Origin: Siphonodentalium dalli
Taxonomy: Eukaryota; Mollusca; Scaphopoda; Gadilida; Siphonodentaliidae
Length of the DNA stretch: 64,000 bases
Assembly: GCA_032622095.1 (NCBI GenBank)
Contig: CP136068.1
Span: 122,331,989 to 122,395,988, forward strand
Direction: 5' to 3'
Positions 24,191 to 35,153 of this stretch are shown here, in pieces (the stretch's first letter is position 1; each line of letters begins with the position of its first letter). The notes under the pieces are model-generated. The model ran no database searches and had not been told where the DNA came from. It saw only the letters and a list, made by a program, of their open reading frames with translations. Both the position numbers and the translations under genes were made by a program.

Positions 24191-24465
24191 TTAACCCTTT
24201 CATGGCGGGTTCATGGTGGGTGCTGCGCTGTTGCAACTTTAAAGATCCTGTGCCAGTTCATGATCTTATATATGCGAATCTCCCATAGGGAGCCTCGCAT
24301 ATGTAAGATAAATGAGCTGGCTTACAAGGTCACCGTAAATATTGTTAGGTCAATGTTTTCTCTTATAAATGCGAGGCTCCCTATGGGAGACTGACATATA
24401 TAATAAAATACATTGGCACAGGGTTTTCTCAAACTTCCAGGAAGCTCCAGTCATTGAAGCGTTAA
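24191..24465. mobile_element. Hairpin MITE, family E, copy 2
   Basis: TTAACCCTTTCATGGCGGG to the right end at GCGTTAA, TTAA on both sides. It has paired hairpins with a CTCCC/GGGAG loop-proximal stem instead of CGACC/GGTCG. It is non-coding. Confidence 0.75.
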
Positions 24466-24797
24466 CAAAGTTACCATTTTTTTTATCATGTCCTCACATA
24501 CTTATAACGTGGTCGTGTTGACATAATCTATTGAAATATAATCCAAAGTCCAGTTATCCGATAATTTGGAAAAATCGGAGTCCAAAACACATTTGTGAGA
24601 AGTTTTGTCTTATACTTGTACCGCGGCGTAAACATATACGCCGCGAACAAACTGAACTCACCTGGTCATGGCTGCGAACTCAGTGAAGGTCAAATATTAC
24701 GCTGGGGTGTTCCCCCCGGATTTTTCGGAACAAGCGTGTAATAAATATTGTTCTGGCATCGGTGACTGAAAGTTATAGATATGATGCACGGAAACCT

Positions 24798-25075
24798 TTA
24801 ACCCTTTCATGACTGGAGCTTCCTGAATGTTCGCAAAAACCCTGTGCCAATGCATTCTCTTATATATGATAAAAAAAAGATTTTTTTTTTTTAAAGAATG
24901 TAAGAAAAAATGATAAAAAAAATAGAAAATTGTTAAAGAATATAAGAAAAAATTAAAAATAATTGATAGGCCAATGCATTCTCTTATATATAGGTCGTCT
25001 CGCATATATAAGAAAATGCATTGGCACAGGGTCTTTAATGTTGCGCCAGCGCAGCTCTCGTCATGAAAGGGTTAT
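24798..25075. mobile_element. Hairpin MITE, family E, copy 3 (degenerate hairpins)
   Basis: The ends are TTAACCCTTTCATGACTGGA and GTCATGAAAGGGTTAT. The first hairpin is cut short and followed by an A/T-rich spacer; the second has lost one loop-proximal arm. The spacer is of the family A type (GTTAAAGAATATAAG), so modules are mixed. Confidence 0.7.
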
Positions 25076-25102
25076 CACCATGCGGATGGGAATCACATAG
25101 CA

Positions 25103-25210
25103 GGGTTCGCTTGCCGCTTGCCAAATTTGCCAAATGCAAAAATAGTTTTTTCACATTTGTCAAATCATTTTTAAATTGGCAAACGTTTTGGCAGGTGACT
25201 CTCAATTCAT
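25103..25210 (+). mobile_element. hAT-like left terminus
   Basis: CAGGGTTCGCTTGCCGCTTG and TGCCAAATTTGCCAAAT match the complement of the right end of the hAT element at 36007-36607. No matching second end or 8-bp duplication was found nearby, so this is a solo end or a truncated copy. Confidence 0.5.
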
Positions 25211-25548
25211 CACGAAATTGAAACGTTTGGTCGATCGTTGGAATACAGAGAATTATTAATAATTAACTGCTTTAAGACCACTGCAATGATCAGCACCAGA
25301 ATGGAAGAAAAATCCAACTGTGTTACAAAAATCACAAAAGTCGTTCAGTTATTGTCGAAATATAAGACTGAATGTTTCAGAAAACGATTTAATGTTTCCA
25401 ATTCAGAATTTATACAACCTTGTAATCGATTAATCATAATCTGTTCGGACTAAACAGTCTCACGACGAATGCGGGTTCTGTTTCTGAGTTATTGTAGCAG
25501 CCTCGTGTGTATGAGATATGTAATAAATATGGAACACATTTACTCTCC

Positions 25549-26040
25549 ACTGTTAAGATTTTTTTTCTTGTTTTGAGAAAACAAATATTTTCTAAGTTTT
25601 TTAATTTCTTACCACTTACTTGAAATAAGAAATTAGCTTTTCTGAATGCTAGAAACACATATTTTATATTTAAACAAAATTGAGAATATTTTTCTTACCT
25701 TTACATAGAAAGTAAGAAAGTGCATTTCTTAAATCATTAGATATAATTTCTGGTTTTAAGAAATATATTTTTTTAGTAAAAAGAACAAGAAATTTTTCTA
25801 ATTATACTCCCAAATTTTCTAGTCTTTTCTAGTTTTCTAGGCTTGTGAGAATATAATTTCTTGACGTTTGAGAAATTTTCTGATAATGAAAAAATAACTT
25901 TCTATGATTTCAGAAATTATTTCTAACTGTTAAACAATCATGAGATAAAATAATAACTCTTTCTTAGAAAATAGTAAGAAAAATATTCTCATAATTTATA
26001 TATATATATCTTAAATTCCTCCTTAATAGAAGATCATAGA
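25549..26040. repeat. TTTCTTGTTTT-rich repeat, left arm
   Basis: CACTGTTAAGATTTTTTTTC and TTGTTTTGAGAAAACAAAT start a long run of TTTCTTA/TAAGAAA phrases. A related inverted end lies at 28018-28072 and a third copy at 34632-34870. It resembles a non-autonomous DNA transposon with diffuse internal inverted repeats. Confidence 0.45.
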
Positions 26041-26612
26041 ATACATGTACAATATATCATTGAAACAAATTAAAGAAATATAAGCAAAATGAACAACCCA
26101 TAACCCAAAAGTGTTGTAGAACAAAAATACGGAAATAAAGACAAAAGCACCCCATCACATATATGCTAAACAGTCATCCTTAACCGCACACGTGTACAGT
26201 CGCGCCATACCAACACAAAACCACATTCGAGCACAGTCACGCCAATTAGGTCAAAATAGAGACATTACCTTAACATAAAACACTCACACACAAGCATACA
26301 CACACGCACACGGAAAGAAAGAAAAAAAAAACAGACCAAAAAAAATAAAAAAAATCCTATATACTTACTCCTGCAGGATTGATAAGTGCAGCACGGCACA
26401 TGTGTATTATACTCGCCAAATTAGTTACATTTCGACGGATGGACGGACAAACCTAATTAAAACAAAAACAAACTAACACCAGAACACGTGTGAACCTATG
26501 TAACTCGACTAAAATCTACATACACGCGATCAATCCACAATTAGTTTGTTAAACAAATGGTTCCAATTAGTTGACTGACTAGTTGATAGTGATTTTATCC
26601 ATGATAAAAAAA

Positions 26613-28016
26613 CTATTTTGGTGGAGAGTCCATATAGGAATTCCACTCGTACCAAAGACATTTAGTGGCTTTAATGAAAAAGCGCAACAAGTGAATACTC
26701 CGTATAGGAATTAAGTCTAGAAGTTGATGTGGCATGTGGCCAAGAAACAAGGCAATTTGCTGATCTATGGGAAGATTGTCAATGTACTGATAAGCAACAA
26801 CTGGAAACCTGTCAATGAATAAGTACCAAAATTTATTTCGTGATTCTGCGAGGGCAGGACAATCTATTAAAAAGTGTCGAGCGACATCAGTATACATAGT
26901 GTTACATGCACAACATTTGTTTGGATTGGTAGATGCATGAGTACACAACAACCACACAGCCAAATGAAAGTCCTCTTTGTCGTTGGGATATTTCCTACAA
27001 ACATACCATAAGTATGACATATCTGGCCTAGCATGTACTAGTCGAAATCTCTGAAACGACAAATCGTTATAAACTCATTCTAACCATTCTTGCTTCCAGA
27101 ACAAGGATCCACGTTTAACTAAGAGCTTCCAATTAGATTTTGTAGGGAATGTGGCGGTTGACGCATACTCAAGCAGATATCGATCCAAACCAAACTGTTG
27201 TAGAATCTGCTTGAAATCCCTGAAAAATGTACATGTATTTATGTGTGGATAAGGTTCGTTATGAACGAACTGTGTCAACCTGGCAATAAAAAATTTCTTA
27301 GTGGTCTTCTCAAGCGAGAGGTTACATAACGAGCATAACAGAGACAGTTTACGGCGATATATGTATAATGCACCAGTGGTGGAGTACCCAACAAACCAAG
27401 AACCATATCAGTTCGCGTTCTAACGTGAAGACCTTGAATGTGCTTCAGACATAAGCGATGTGCACGTTCAAGGCGTTCACATTCTGTCTCATTTAAGCCA
27501 AATAGCAGTTCGCTGCCATATAGACCTTTAGGTATAATCACCGAATTATAAATTTTTAGAGAGCTCATTGGTGTTATTCCACCCGCGTAAATACCAATGT
27601 TTGACAAAGCAAAATAAGTACTCCTCAGTTTAGAACATATTTTATCAACGAAAGATGCACTGAAATTGTGTTTACTGAGGGGAATACCCAAATGTGTAAT
27701 ACTATCGGTCTCTAAAATATTATGTGACCCGAGCTTCCATTGATTTGTGCGTTTCCGTGAATCACGGGTGGATTCGTTGAATACAATAACCTGCCTTTTT
27801 GACGGGTTGTATTTGTAACGCCATTTGGAACTGTATCTTACACACATATCAACTAACGATTGTAATCCTGAAGCAGTGAGTGAGAGTAGAACCATGTCAT
27901 CAGCATGGGTAAGGCAGCAGCAATTAATACCATTCATTGTATAGCCGTATGATGAATTTTCAAGTTCGTAAAGTAAACTATCTATGTATAGGGAGTAGAG
28001 CAGAGTTGACACAATA
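26613..28016 (-). pseudogene. LINE reverse transcriptase, 5'-truncated and broken
   Basis: The minus-strand frame starting near 28016 encodes the C-terminal half of an RT: TLLYSLYIDSLLYELE, the catalytic box as HADDM (a tyrosine-to-histidine variant of YADD), then the thumb region (QVIVFNES, THLGIPLS). A frameshift near 27280-27320 and an in-frame TGA at 27075-27077 break it. The last part (26613-27062) has a zinc-binding motif CCACNTMYTDVARHFLIDCP. The RT N-terminus, endonuclease and ORF1 are missing. The 3' flank to about 26040 is probably its UTR. The clade is not certain, but a Jockey/CR1-type layout fits. Confidence 0.85.
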
Positions 28017-28017
28017 T

Positions 28018-28072
28018 TTCTTGTTTTAAGTTTTTTTCACTCAAAATAAGAAAATCCTTTTTGGCAGTGTAT
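28018..28072 (-). repeat. TTTCTTGTTTT-type repeat, right arm
   Basis: On the minus strand this reads CACTGCCAAAAAGGATTTTC, then TTATTTTGAGTG and AACAAGAAATATT. It abuts the 5' breakpoint of the LINE fragment and is inverted relative to 25549. The LINE may therefore have inserted into an older transposon. Confidence 0.45.
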
Positions 28073-29821
28073 ATGAGTGAGAGGACATTCGGACACGGAA
28101 TGCGAGTCCGCGATGGCGGCGTAGTACGTTCTATGTCGAATGCACGTCCATATGAGGTAACTTGAAACACACCAACGGTCGTATACGTACACAATGACAC
28201 TGTTGCGGCATGCTCTCATTATTATTGTGACGTGCACCACAAGTTTGAATACACTGTATATAATTATTGTAAAGTGCGAACTATTACTATTATTTCAAAT
28301 CAATATTCACCATATTTTAATTGGCTTATAAGTATATATATGTATATGGTTTACTTGTAACTGTTGGTTATTTTGGTAATTAATCATTTATGTGGAAAAC
28401 TCCAGTTCCATAATTAATGGACGGAGAAATAAACTATTCTAAAAAGAATTGCATGGTAATTAGCTGATTCAATACAAAATTGTTTTCGCCTCTGCTTTAT
28501 TTGACCGACTTTCTGCGGAGCGGAACAATCACTATGTACTCTTAGCACAATAAGTATGCATTAATTAGACAATAACAACATTCGTAAACTAATAGATGTG
28601 CGTGCGTACGACATGAGCTCGACGTTGTTATATATAAGCTGGCCGTTCGGGGGGGGGGGGGGGGGGTTAAAATGTTGATAACAGAGTTATTCTTTTTCCG
28701 AAAGCTGGGTTTGTCCAACGAATGCTTGATTATAATTCCGCTCTGGACAATTGGTGGACATGTTGGTCCTCGCGATTGGGCATTTGTACACAGAACGCAC
28801 GAGCGCATTAGGGCCACAAGAAACACCACCGCACCCCCAATACACAACAGGCAATTCTTCAAGGATGGGCCATATAAACGGACAATCCGTACCTAAAATG
28901 TTCGTTAATTAATGGACAATCCGACCACGCGTGGCACGCGAGCTTGGGATTGTCCACTAAATGACGACATGTATAGCTAATCCTGCATGTTAGCTTCATA
29001 TTTAATATGAAGGGCAATAACTCCATAAAGAATGTTAATTTACTAAATAGCGGCGATTTGTATGAGAAGAAGTGTTTTTGACGAAATAACGGAGATATTT
29101 ATAGAAGAGTTTTTGACGAAATAAGGGAAATATTCGAAGAAGTGTTTTTAAGTGTTTTCTATATCGAATAAATATTCGAAGAAGTGTTTTTAAAGAGCTT
29201 AGTAGTATCTGTCTGCTCGTCTGTTTGTTCGGATTTTTCTCCTAGACTGCTGGTCCGATTTCAACTAAATTTGGTGTGGTGACTCGGGGTACCCTGGCGA
29301 AGGTTATAACGGCTTTAGCTTTTGAAAATTTTGATTAAAAAAAACAATTAAATAAATAAAAAAAACAACAACAATAACAAACAAATACGCTCACTATGGG
29401 TCTATTTGAGCGCCAGATGTACGCTCTTTGTAGATGCGTTTTCACTGTCGCCCGCGCCATCCAACAGAATAACGGGTATAAGTCCACTATGGTACTGAGT
29501 GACTATATATGCATCGGCTTATATCGGAACCAAATAACCCCAATATGAACCAATGTCAATATTTAGGTTCAATATGAGCCTATTTGCCCGAGGATATATT
29601 GAAGTAATAATTATCAATATCTATATAATATTAGAATATGTCTGCCATGTGTGCGAAGACCACACCGGGACCAGTGGGCCATAACACACAAAGGGGGCGC
29701 AGCCGCCCCCCTCCGCCCGACGCTGAATAAAGGCTCCCGAAGGGATCCTGTTTCAGCTAGTACAACTATATTATATCCACATGTGCATCCATGCAACAAT
29801 TTATATTGGCATTGGTATGTC
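28073..29821. other. Non-coding; G run and short repeats
   Basis: A G run lies at 28650-28667. At 29075-29195 GAAGTGTTTTTGACGAAATA-like phrases recur three to four times, and 29215-29290 has TGGTCCGATTTCAACTAAAT, a phrase typical of transposon interiors. No gene is supported. Confidence 0.4.
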
Positions 29822-29829
29822 ACTGTTTG

Positions 29830-30787
29830 CAGAGGCGGACTGGGCCAAGAAACCGGCCCGGGAAATTAATATAATACCGGCCCATCTGTTTGGGGGGGGG
29901 GGGGCGTCCACAGTCCACCTTGGAAAATTCCAACTGCCCCCCCCCCTTGAATCAGAATCAGACCAAATACATATTTTTGCATAATTCCATTTGCACACCT
30001 CCCCCTTGAAGCAGATGCAGACCAAATACATGTTTTTGCATAATTCCATTTGCACCTCTGGTCTAATATCATATATATTCATAAACCATGGTTCTATATA
30101 TTCCCGGTATGAGACCATTCAGATATTTTTACCTGAAAAATTGCATAAAATCTAACATCTAGCGGTCTAACTCCAGACAAATGCACACGGCTACGGACAA
30201 GAGACCAGGACACACCGGGCTGTTCATGGTTGTTCGGCCCGGGGTGAGAACATTTTGAAAACTATACAAGAAAATCTCGAATCCGATAAACTAGACTTGC
30301 ATCAACTGAAGCGTTCCTATTTTCTTGTAAATTTCAATTGGGGGAGGGGTGCGTAAGAATGTTTTTTGGATTTACAGCTGGGAGTTACCGTTAAAATCTC
30401 GAGATTAATGGGGTCTTTACGTGGTGTTATATGATGCCGACAAGTTCATTAAATGTCAAAATTACGATTAGCCAATTCGGCTGGTTAAACAACACATGTG
30501 GCGGCCCACGTCCGGAATTTTCCCGGTCTCCCGATCGGCCATGCAGTCCGCCTCTGCCCTCATGAATTTATGTGAGAAGAGTACCATCTTATTGGATACA
30601 CGGCTGGTTAAACAACACATGTGGCGGCCCACGTCGGTTTCATTTGCGGCCCAAGTTGTGGTTGGGCGGCCCAACCACATATACCCCCCCCCCCCAAACC
30701 GTAAAAAAACCCCTCGGATTCTCGCTTGATAGAAAATCACGTGGAATCAGAATTTTTCCGGCCTCCCGATCGGCCAGTCCGCCTCTG
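29830..30787. mobile_element. Complete non-autonomous hAT element
   Basis: The termini CAGAGGCGGACTGGGCC and GGCCAGTCCGCCTCTG are flanked by a perfect 8-bp duplication ACTGTTTG (29822-29829 and 30788-30795). The 8-bp duplication and CAG...CTG ends are hAT hallmarks. Inside there is a second copy of the right end (CCCGATCGGCC...CCGCCTCTG, ending 30556), a 66-bp tandem duplication (29944-30060) and C/G runs. No transposase frame survives. Confidence 0.85.
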
Positions 30788-30816
30788 ACTGTTTGCAATA
30801 TGTTCTGTTATATATA

Positions 30817-31032
30817 CAGTAATGCCCTAATTAATCGACTCCTTTAACCACAGCAGAATTATGGGTAACTTTTCAGGATTTAGTCGGAAATGTGGCTTGT
30901 TGCCATTCATCGGAAAGCTCTTCCCGGAGAGCTTTCCGATGAATGGCAACAAGCCATATTTCCGACTAAATCCTGAAAAGTTACCCATAATTCTGCTGTG
31001 GTTAAAGGAGTCGATTAATTAGGGCATTACTG
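30817..31032. mobile_element. Pogo/mariner-like palindromic MITE, copy 2
   Basis: A 216-bp near-perfect palindrome starts CAGTAATGCCCTAATTAATC, ends with its complement and is flanked by TA (30815-30816, 31033-31034). The centre is GAGCTCTTCCCGGAGAGCTTTC-like with almost no loop. A shorter sibling is at 4438-4612. It is non-coding. Confidence 0.85.
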
Positions 31033-31344
31033 TATTTTGATGATCAGAATACTAACAAATTGAAATGAAATGTGTTCGCACGATAAGCAACATATTATCG
31101 TGCAAATAGGTCCCATACGGATAAATAATTTGAGACGAAGAACAAAGGGACCGTGTTTAATATTTAGTGACATCTCGCAACGATCCCACAGGTATGATTC
31201 TTTAATTTCCCTTTGTACATTCAAACATGTGAGTTTAATTTGTTTTCTAACTAGTCTAACACTCGAGAACATAATAGCTATCCGCCGTTTGTTCGATAAA
31301 ATAATAATAGCGCAGATATATTTTATTGCACAGTGCATGTCCGC

Positions 31345-31539
31345 ATGACTTTGATCTATAGTTTCTTCGTGGCCACTGTATTTGTAAATACCGTTGCATA
31401 CAATATCTCTGATATCTCATCAGAAGGAGGCAATACAGAATATGCACCCATGCTCCGACTAATCCGTTTACAAAAACAAAAAGAGCTTAATTGTTGCGAC
31501 TATTATCTCAATATGCGAAGATCTTCCACCTCCAGATAG
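31345..31539 (+). CDS. Possible small secreted peptide, unrecognised
   Basis: An ATG at 31345 opens 64 codons to TAG. Residues 1-18 are a plausible signal peptide (MTLIYSFFVATVFVNTVA), with cleavage likely after the alanine. The rest is polar, with a helix-prone LRLIRLQKQKEL and an adjacent Cys pair (NCCDYY). No poly(A) signal or splice site confirms it, and I do not recognise a family. It lies about 420 bp upstream of the exon cluster at 31.8-32.5 kb on the opposite strand. A frame of this length can arise by chance in AT-rich DNA. Confidence 0.2.
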   Translation: MTLIYSFFVATVFVNTVAYNISDISSEGGNTEYAPMLRLIRLQKQKELNCCDYYLNMRRSSTSR

Positions 31540-31683
31540 ACTATTGTCAACCAGAAATTCTGAGCTTGTAAGAAATGATTCAGGAGAAACTTCCACCACC
31601 TTTCATCGATGTAGCAATATTGCAAAACAAAAAACAAAACAAAAACACGTGTTCGTAGTACTCTAATTAGAGGCGTAGTGTTA

Positions 31684-31911
31684 TTATATAATTTCGACAC
31701 AGTGGGCGGCAGAAAACGATTTTGTGAAGTTAAGACAACAAAGACATGTATATTTCAACATTCTATTATACGTCACTGGTGATAATTGAAGGCGCTTTTG
31801 AACCCAGGTTCGGTGTGATTTTATGCCGAGCTCTTTGAAACAAATCTTGCAACTCGTTTGCGCGAAATCGGGATGTTCGTCGTTGGACTGTTCAAATGTT
31901 CGTACCCATTC
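31684..31911 (-). CDS. Candidate exon Y of an unrecognised gene
   Basis: On the minus strand a good acceptor (CTATTTGTCCAG) precedes a frame starting GAATGGGTACG. It is open for 75 codons to TAA at 31684-31686; a possible donor CCA|GTGACG at 31776 would end it after 45 codons, again in phase 0. The first 45 codons are polar and protein-like, with EWVRTFEQSNDEHPDF, a CKICF motif and SHRTWVQKRLQ. The codons are less AT-biased than the surroundings. It starts in phase 0, the phase in which exon K1 (32380-32535) ends, and the order on the strand is right for splicing K1 to Y. Function is unknown; only three Cys/His residues are close together, so no standard zinc finger is claimed. Confidence 0.45.
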   Translation of the reverse strand, partial: EWVRTFEQSNDEHPDFAQTSCKICFKELGIKSHRTWVQKRLQLSPVTYNRMLKYTCLCCLNFTKSFSAAHCVEII

Positions 31912-31962
31912 CTGGACAAATAGCGTAGGACATAGCTGTTTATCTGACAGACTGAGTCACAG

Positions 31963-32102
31963 TGGGAGTGTGCACCACGATTGGGTCAACGTCTAGAGCA
32001 TACAATTAATCTCTACTCTATGGAGATCATATTTCACCAGTTCAAAACCTTGGGAACTTGTTCAAGTTCTGCATGACATGGAATTTGAAACAAATAACAG
32101 AG
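31963..32102 (+). pseudogene. Exon K, plus-strand copy, one frameshift
   Basis: After an acceptor (CTGAGTCACAG) the frame reads 36 codons, including LGQRLEHTINLYSME and IIFHQFKTL. It then shifts at 32071-32072 and continues as MTWNLKQITE to a donor GAG|GTAATA at 32103. The pieces align without gaps to exon K1 on the other strand: LEHTINLYS against LDNVMHFYC, FHQFKT against FHQFKT, and WNLKQITE against YNIETIAQ. The copy is therefore an inverted paralogue with a small indel. A sequencing error at the shift cannot be excluded. Confidence 0.5.
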
Positions 32103-32163
32103 GTAATACATTTATTTGTTAATACATGTTCATTAATAATGTATTTCAAAGTAGGCGAAGATT

Positions 32164-32317
32164 CAGCTTGAGATTGTATGATTTAGGCGACTGTTGTGAG
32201 CCGGTTGTCACGATAAACATGTAAATGAGTACATGTGCGTGGGGAATCACAAGAGTGTAAGTGACACAAAGCCTAACGAGCTCACAAAATGGTCTAAATC
32301 ATACAATCTCGAGCTGG
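32164..32317. repeat. Centre of an inverted duplication
   Basis: The arms 32164-32201 and 32280-32317 share GAGATTGTATGATTTAG and its complement. Their midpoint, near 32,241, coincides with the midpoint between the 3' ends of the two K exons (32102 and 32380). The palindrome and both exons thus belong to one tail-to-tail inverted duplication spanning about 31,960-32,535. Confidence 0.65.
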
Positions 32318-32379
32318 GACCTTCACCTAGTGTGAAATAGATAATTAATGAACATGCATTGACTAAGAAAAAATATTAC

Positions 32380-32535
32380 CTGCGCTATTGTTTCGATATT
32401 ATAAAGTTCCCCATCAGAACATGGTTCACATGTTTTGAACTGGTGGAACATGGTCGCTATATACGGACGTACGCCACAGTAGAAATGCATGACATTATCT
32501 AGTACCTTACCGACCGAGTCACAATCAAATATCCG
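32380..32535 (-). CDS. Candidate exon K1 of an unrecognised gene, intact copy
   Basis: Fifty-two codons are open on the minus strand and end exactly at a strong donor, GCGCAG|GTAATA (intron from 32379), in phase 0. The peptide includes SVGKVLDNVMHFYCGVRP, FHQFKTCEPCSDGE and LYNIETIAQ. The start of the exon is uncertain. Related copies are at 31963-32102 (plus) and 35154-35300 (minus), and residues V/L-G-K/R/Q...L-D/E-N/H...Y-C/S and F-x-x-F-K are shared by all three. Substitutions between copies are mostly conservative, which supports a real protein family. I do not recognise it. A short secreted or helical protein is possible, but no signal-peptide exon was found on this strand. Confidence 0.45.
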
Positions 32536-32607
32536 TCAGGATTGGGTAAGTTGCAAGAACAAAGTAAATGATAACAATGAAAGGACAACTGATGCAGTCG
32601 GCAAGTA

Positions 32608-33031
32608 GTGTGTCTGTCATTTGCAGAATGAGGTCCACGGAGGGTAAATTTAGTGACGCTATCGCTCCCGGCGGGCTAGCGTAACCAAATTCACCATATG
32701 GGCACCTCATCCTGCTTAGGACTCAACTGCTATGGGAGACCCAGAATCAGATTGAAGTTCTCCAGTTGAAGTTGGTGATGTTCACCCATTAGTCACCTCG
32801 ATTATGCATTTTATCTTCTGCAAATTAGGGGATATAGAAAGTTCCCAGAATGGAAACAGTAACTAAAACAATGTTAATTTGAGACTACATATGTATATAT
32901 TGTTCCCAGAAGATGAGACCTAAGCAGAATGAGGCCACAAGAGGGTGAATTTGGTGATGCTAGCCCGCTGTGAGGGATAGCATCACTAACTTCACCCTCT
33001 GGGGACCTCATTCTGCAAATGACAGACACAC
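32608..33031 (+). mobile_element. Paired-hairpin MITE, family D, copy 3
   Basis: The outer ends are perfect inverted repeats beginning GTGTGTCTGTCAT and continuing TTGCAGAATGAGG. TA flanks each end (32606-32607 and 33032-33033). Two hairpins (about 32623-32715 and 32923-33016) are separated by the same spacer as copy 1. This is the best-defined copy of the family. Confidence 0.85.
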
Positions 33032-33033
33032 TA

Positions 33034-34167
33034 TTTGCAGGCTTGCAACTGATAAACTCGATTACCCAGATAGACGAGCTCCTATTGAAGCCCCATGCCC
33101 ACGGTGCTCGTAACACTTTATATATATTCACCGACGTTCCTCCGTAGTTACTTTATTTTGAGACATGTCTGAAATCGGAAGGGATAATGTGATGCTTAGG
33201 AGACAGCAAGAATAGGGATTCCAATTATCTTTTCATTGATCGCATATGCCTTCTTTGCAATGGTGCTTATTGCCAGTCTAAAATCTGCCTGTTTTATTAC
33301 AATTGATAATTAAACCCGATAAGACTCGAAACTTTCTGACAACTCCTACTCAAAATGCTTATTTGTCCATATTCATTTAGAAACTGGCTGGATAGAACCA
33401 GAATTAACGGTAACTGACACAACTCTTCACTATAAAACTGCTAGATCTAAGTACGCATAATATACGTTATGGCAGTGGCCAGACCAGCGTAATCAGGGGA
33501 CTGAACTCTGCCTTGCAGTTTGATGTATATCTACAGAGGCAGTTGCAAGACACCCTTTCCGATACAAAATGGCCGCCGCCCGAAGGGGTGCGAATAGCAC
33601 ACTCGTGTTAATTCTAAACCCTTTGAGTTCGGTCAAACAGCGGGTGTTGTAGGGTGGCCACAAGACACCATTTCCATAAACTCACAACTGTTGTTGATTC
33701 TGGAACGACATTCTCAACTGTTGACAATTTTTAACAAATTGGGGAGTGGCGGTGGGGTTGGGGTGAGAAACACACAACCCCATATGCCACTGGGTATGTC
33801 TTGCGCATTGCAGTTACAGGTAATTCTGTACACCGTAAAACGGTACACTGGGACACCTAGCATGTAGCATCTCTTATTGAAATGATGATGTCTTGTCATT
33901 GACGTTTTACTTTGAATGTCATTGGAGAGGATTAGTTTGAGAACGCCGACGTCGCACTTCAAGAATCGACAGGCTATAACATTCCTTATCTGTGGTGTGG
34001 AAATTCGTCAAATGGTATTTGAACATGTACAATTTGCCAATAAGCTCATCATAATACCCCATCCGAATTTTTGAACATGTACAATTTGCCAATAAGCTCA
34101 TCATAATACCCCATCCGAATTTTTATTTAACATGAGTGGCCGTCGCGTATATTACGACTATAAGATA
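33034..34167. other. Intergenic, no clear gene
   Basis: At 33215-33313 (plus) a short frame after GATGCTTAG encodes a hydrophobic helix (IPIIFSLIAYAFFAMVLIAS), but the acceptor lacks a pyrimidine tract. A 45-bp direct repeat around TTGAACATGTACAATTTGCC lies at 34018-34062 and 34072-34124. No gene is called. Confidence 0.35.
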
Positions 34168-34431
34168 CAAACCTTTCATGACGGGAGCTGCGCTGGTGCA
34201 ACATTGCAAATCCGGTGTCAGTGCATCCTCTTATATATGCGAGTCTCCAATAGGGAGCCTCGCATATATAAGAGAATGCACTGGCTTACATGGTCCAGGT
34301 AAATGTTGTTAGACCAATGCATTATCTTATGTATGCGAGGCTCACTATGTGAGACTCGCATATATAAGAGAATGCATTGGCACAGGGTTTTCGCAAAACA
34401 TTTCAGGAAGCTCCAGTCATGAAAGGGCTAA
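34168..34431. mobile_element. Hairpin MITE, family E, copy 4
   Basis: The ends are ACCTTTCATGACGGGAGC and the complementary CCAGTCATGAAAGGGC. The two hairpins are about 34214-34283 and 34312-34380. The second has a CTCAC/GTGAG loop-proximal stem, a third variant beside CGACC and CTCCC types. The flanking TTAA is degraded. Confidence 0.75.
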
Positions 34432-34631
34432 GGACTATATTTTCAATGTTGACTCAGTAAAGATACCGATGAGAACTTTTGCACGAAATTTGGAAATAAA
34501 TCGTAGCTCTGACTTTTACGCATAATGATCATTAGCTTTGTATTATATAGTCTGTCGATGTTAGAAGTCCCGACATTGAAGTTCTCAAATATAAATATAT
34601 CAGTTGTAAGACGGTAGCAAGGAGATCATAC

Positions 34632-34870
34632 ACTGTCAAAAAGGATTTTCTTATTTCGAGGAAAAAAACAAGAAATATTATCTTGGGAGTATACTTAGAA
34701 AATGTTCTTGAATCAGATTAGATCAGATTAATAGCTAGAAAATTAATTTCTTATAGAAATTCAAATTCTAATTATGAGAATATTTTTCTTACTCTTTTCT
34801 AAGAAAGGAATATTATTTTTCTCATGAATTCTTAATAATTAGAAACAATTTCTTAAAATGAAAATGAATT
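34632..34870 (+). repeat. TTTCTTGTTTT-type repeat, third copy
   Basis: CACTGTCAAAAAGGATTTTC, then AAACAAGAAATATT and several TTTCTTA/TAAGAAA phrases, parallel the ends at 25549 and 28072. It is probably a fragment of the same non-autonomous transposon. Confidence 0.5.
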
Positions 34871-35153
34871 TATGACTCCAGTCATAAAGTCAGTTTTGTT
34901 ATAATTACCGTGTTATTTGCTTCGTTCATAGAGCACATGAGTGTATTTGAACTAATTCATGGATCAAATTCATTCATTTGTTGCATATATTTTGTTGAGT
35001 ATAAAAGGAGATGTAATGGCTCCACAAATGACCGGCTTTTATGGCACAATAACATTCATTTCTTAAACAAATATAGCCCATATTGATTTCAAGATAATAC
35101 TTCAATGCCACAGTATACTATAATGTGACAATACTAACAAAGTAATATATTCC

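Noticed and set aside
31027-31338. Overlapping 90-103-codon frames on both strands
   Set aside because: Mutual shadows in AT-rich sequence with no recognisable content.
33215-33313. Short hydrophobic helix that could be a terminal transmembrane exon
   Set aside because: The required acceptor has no pyrimidine tract, and AT-rich DNA often encodes hydrophobic stretches.
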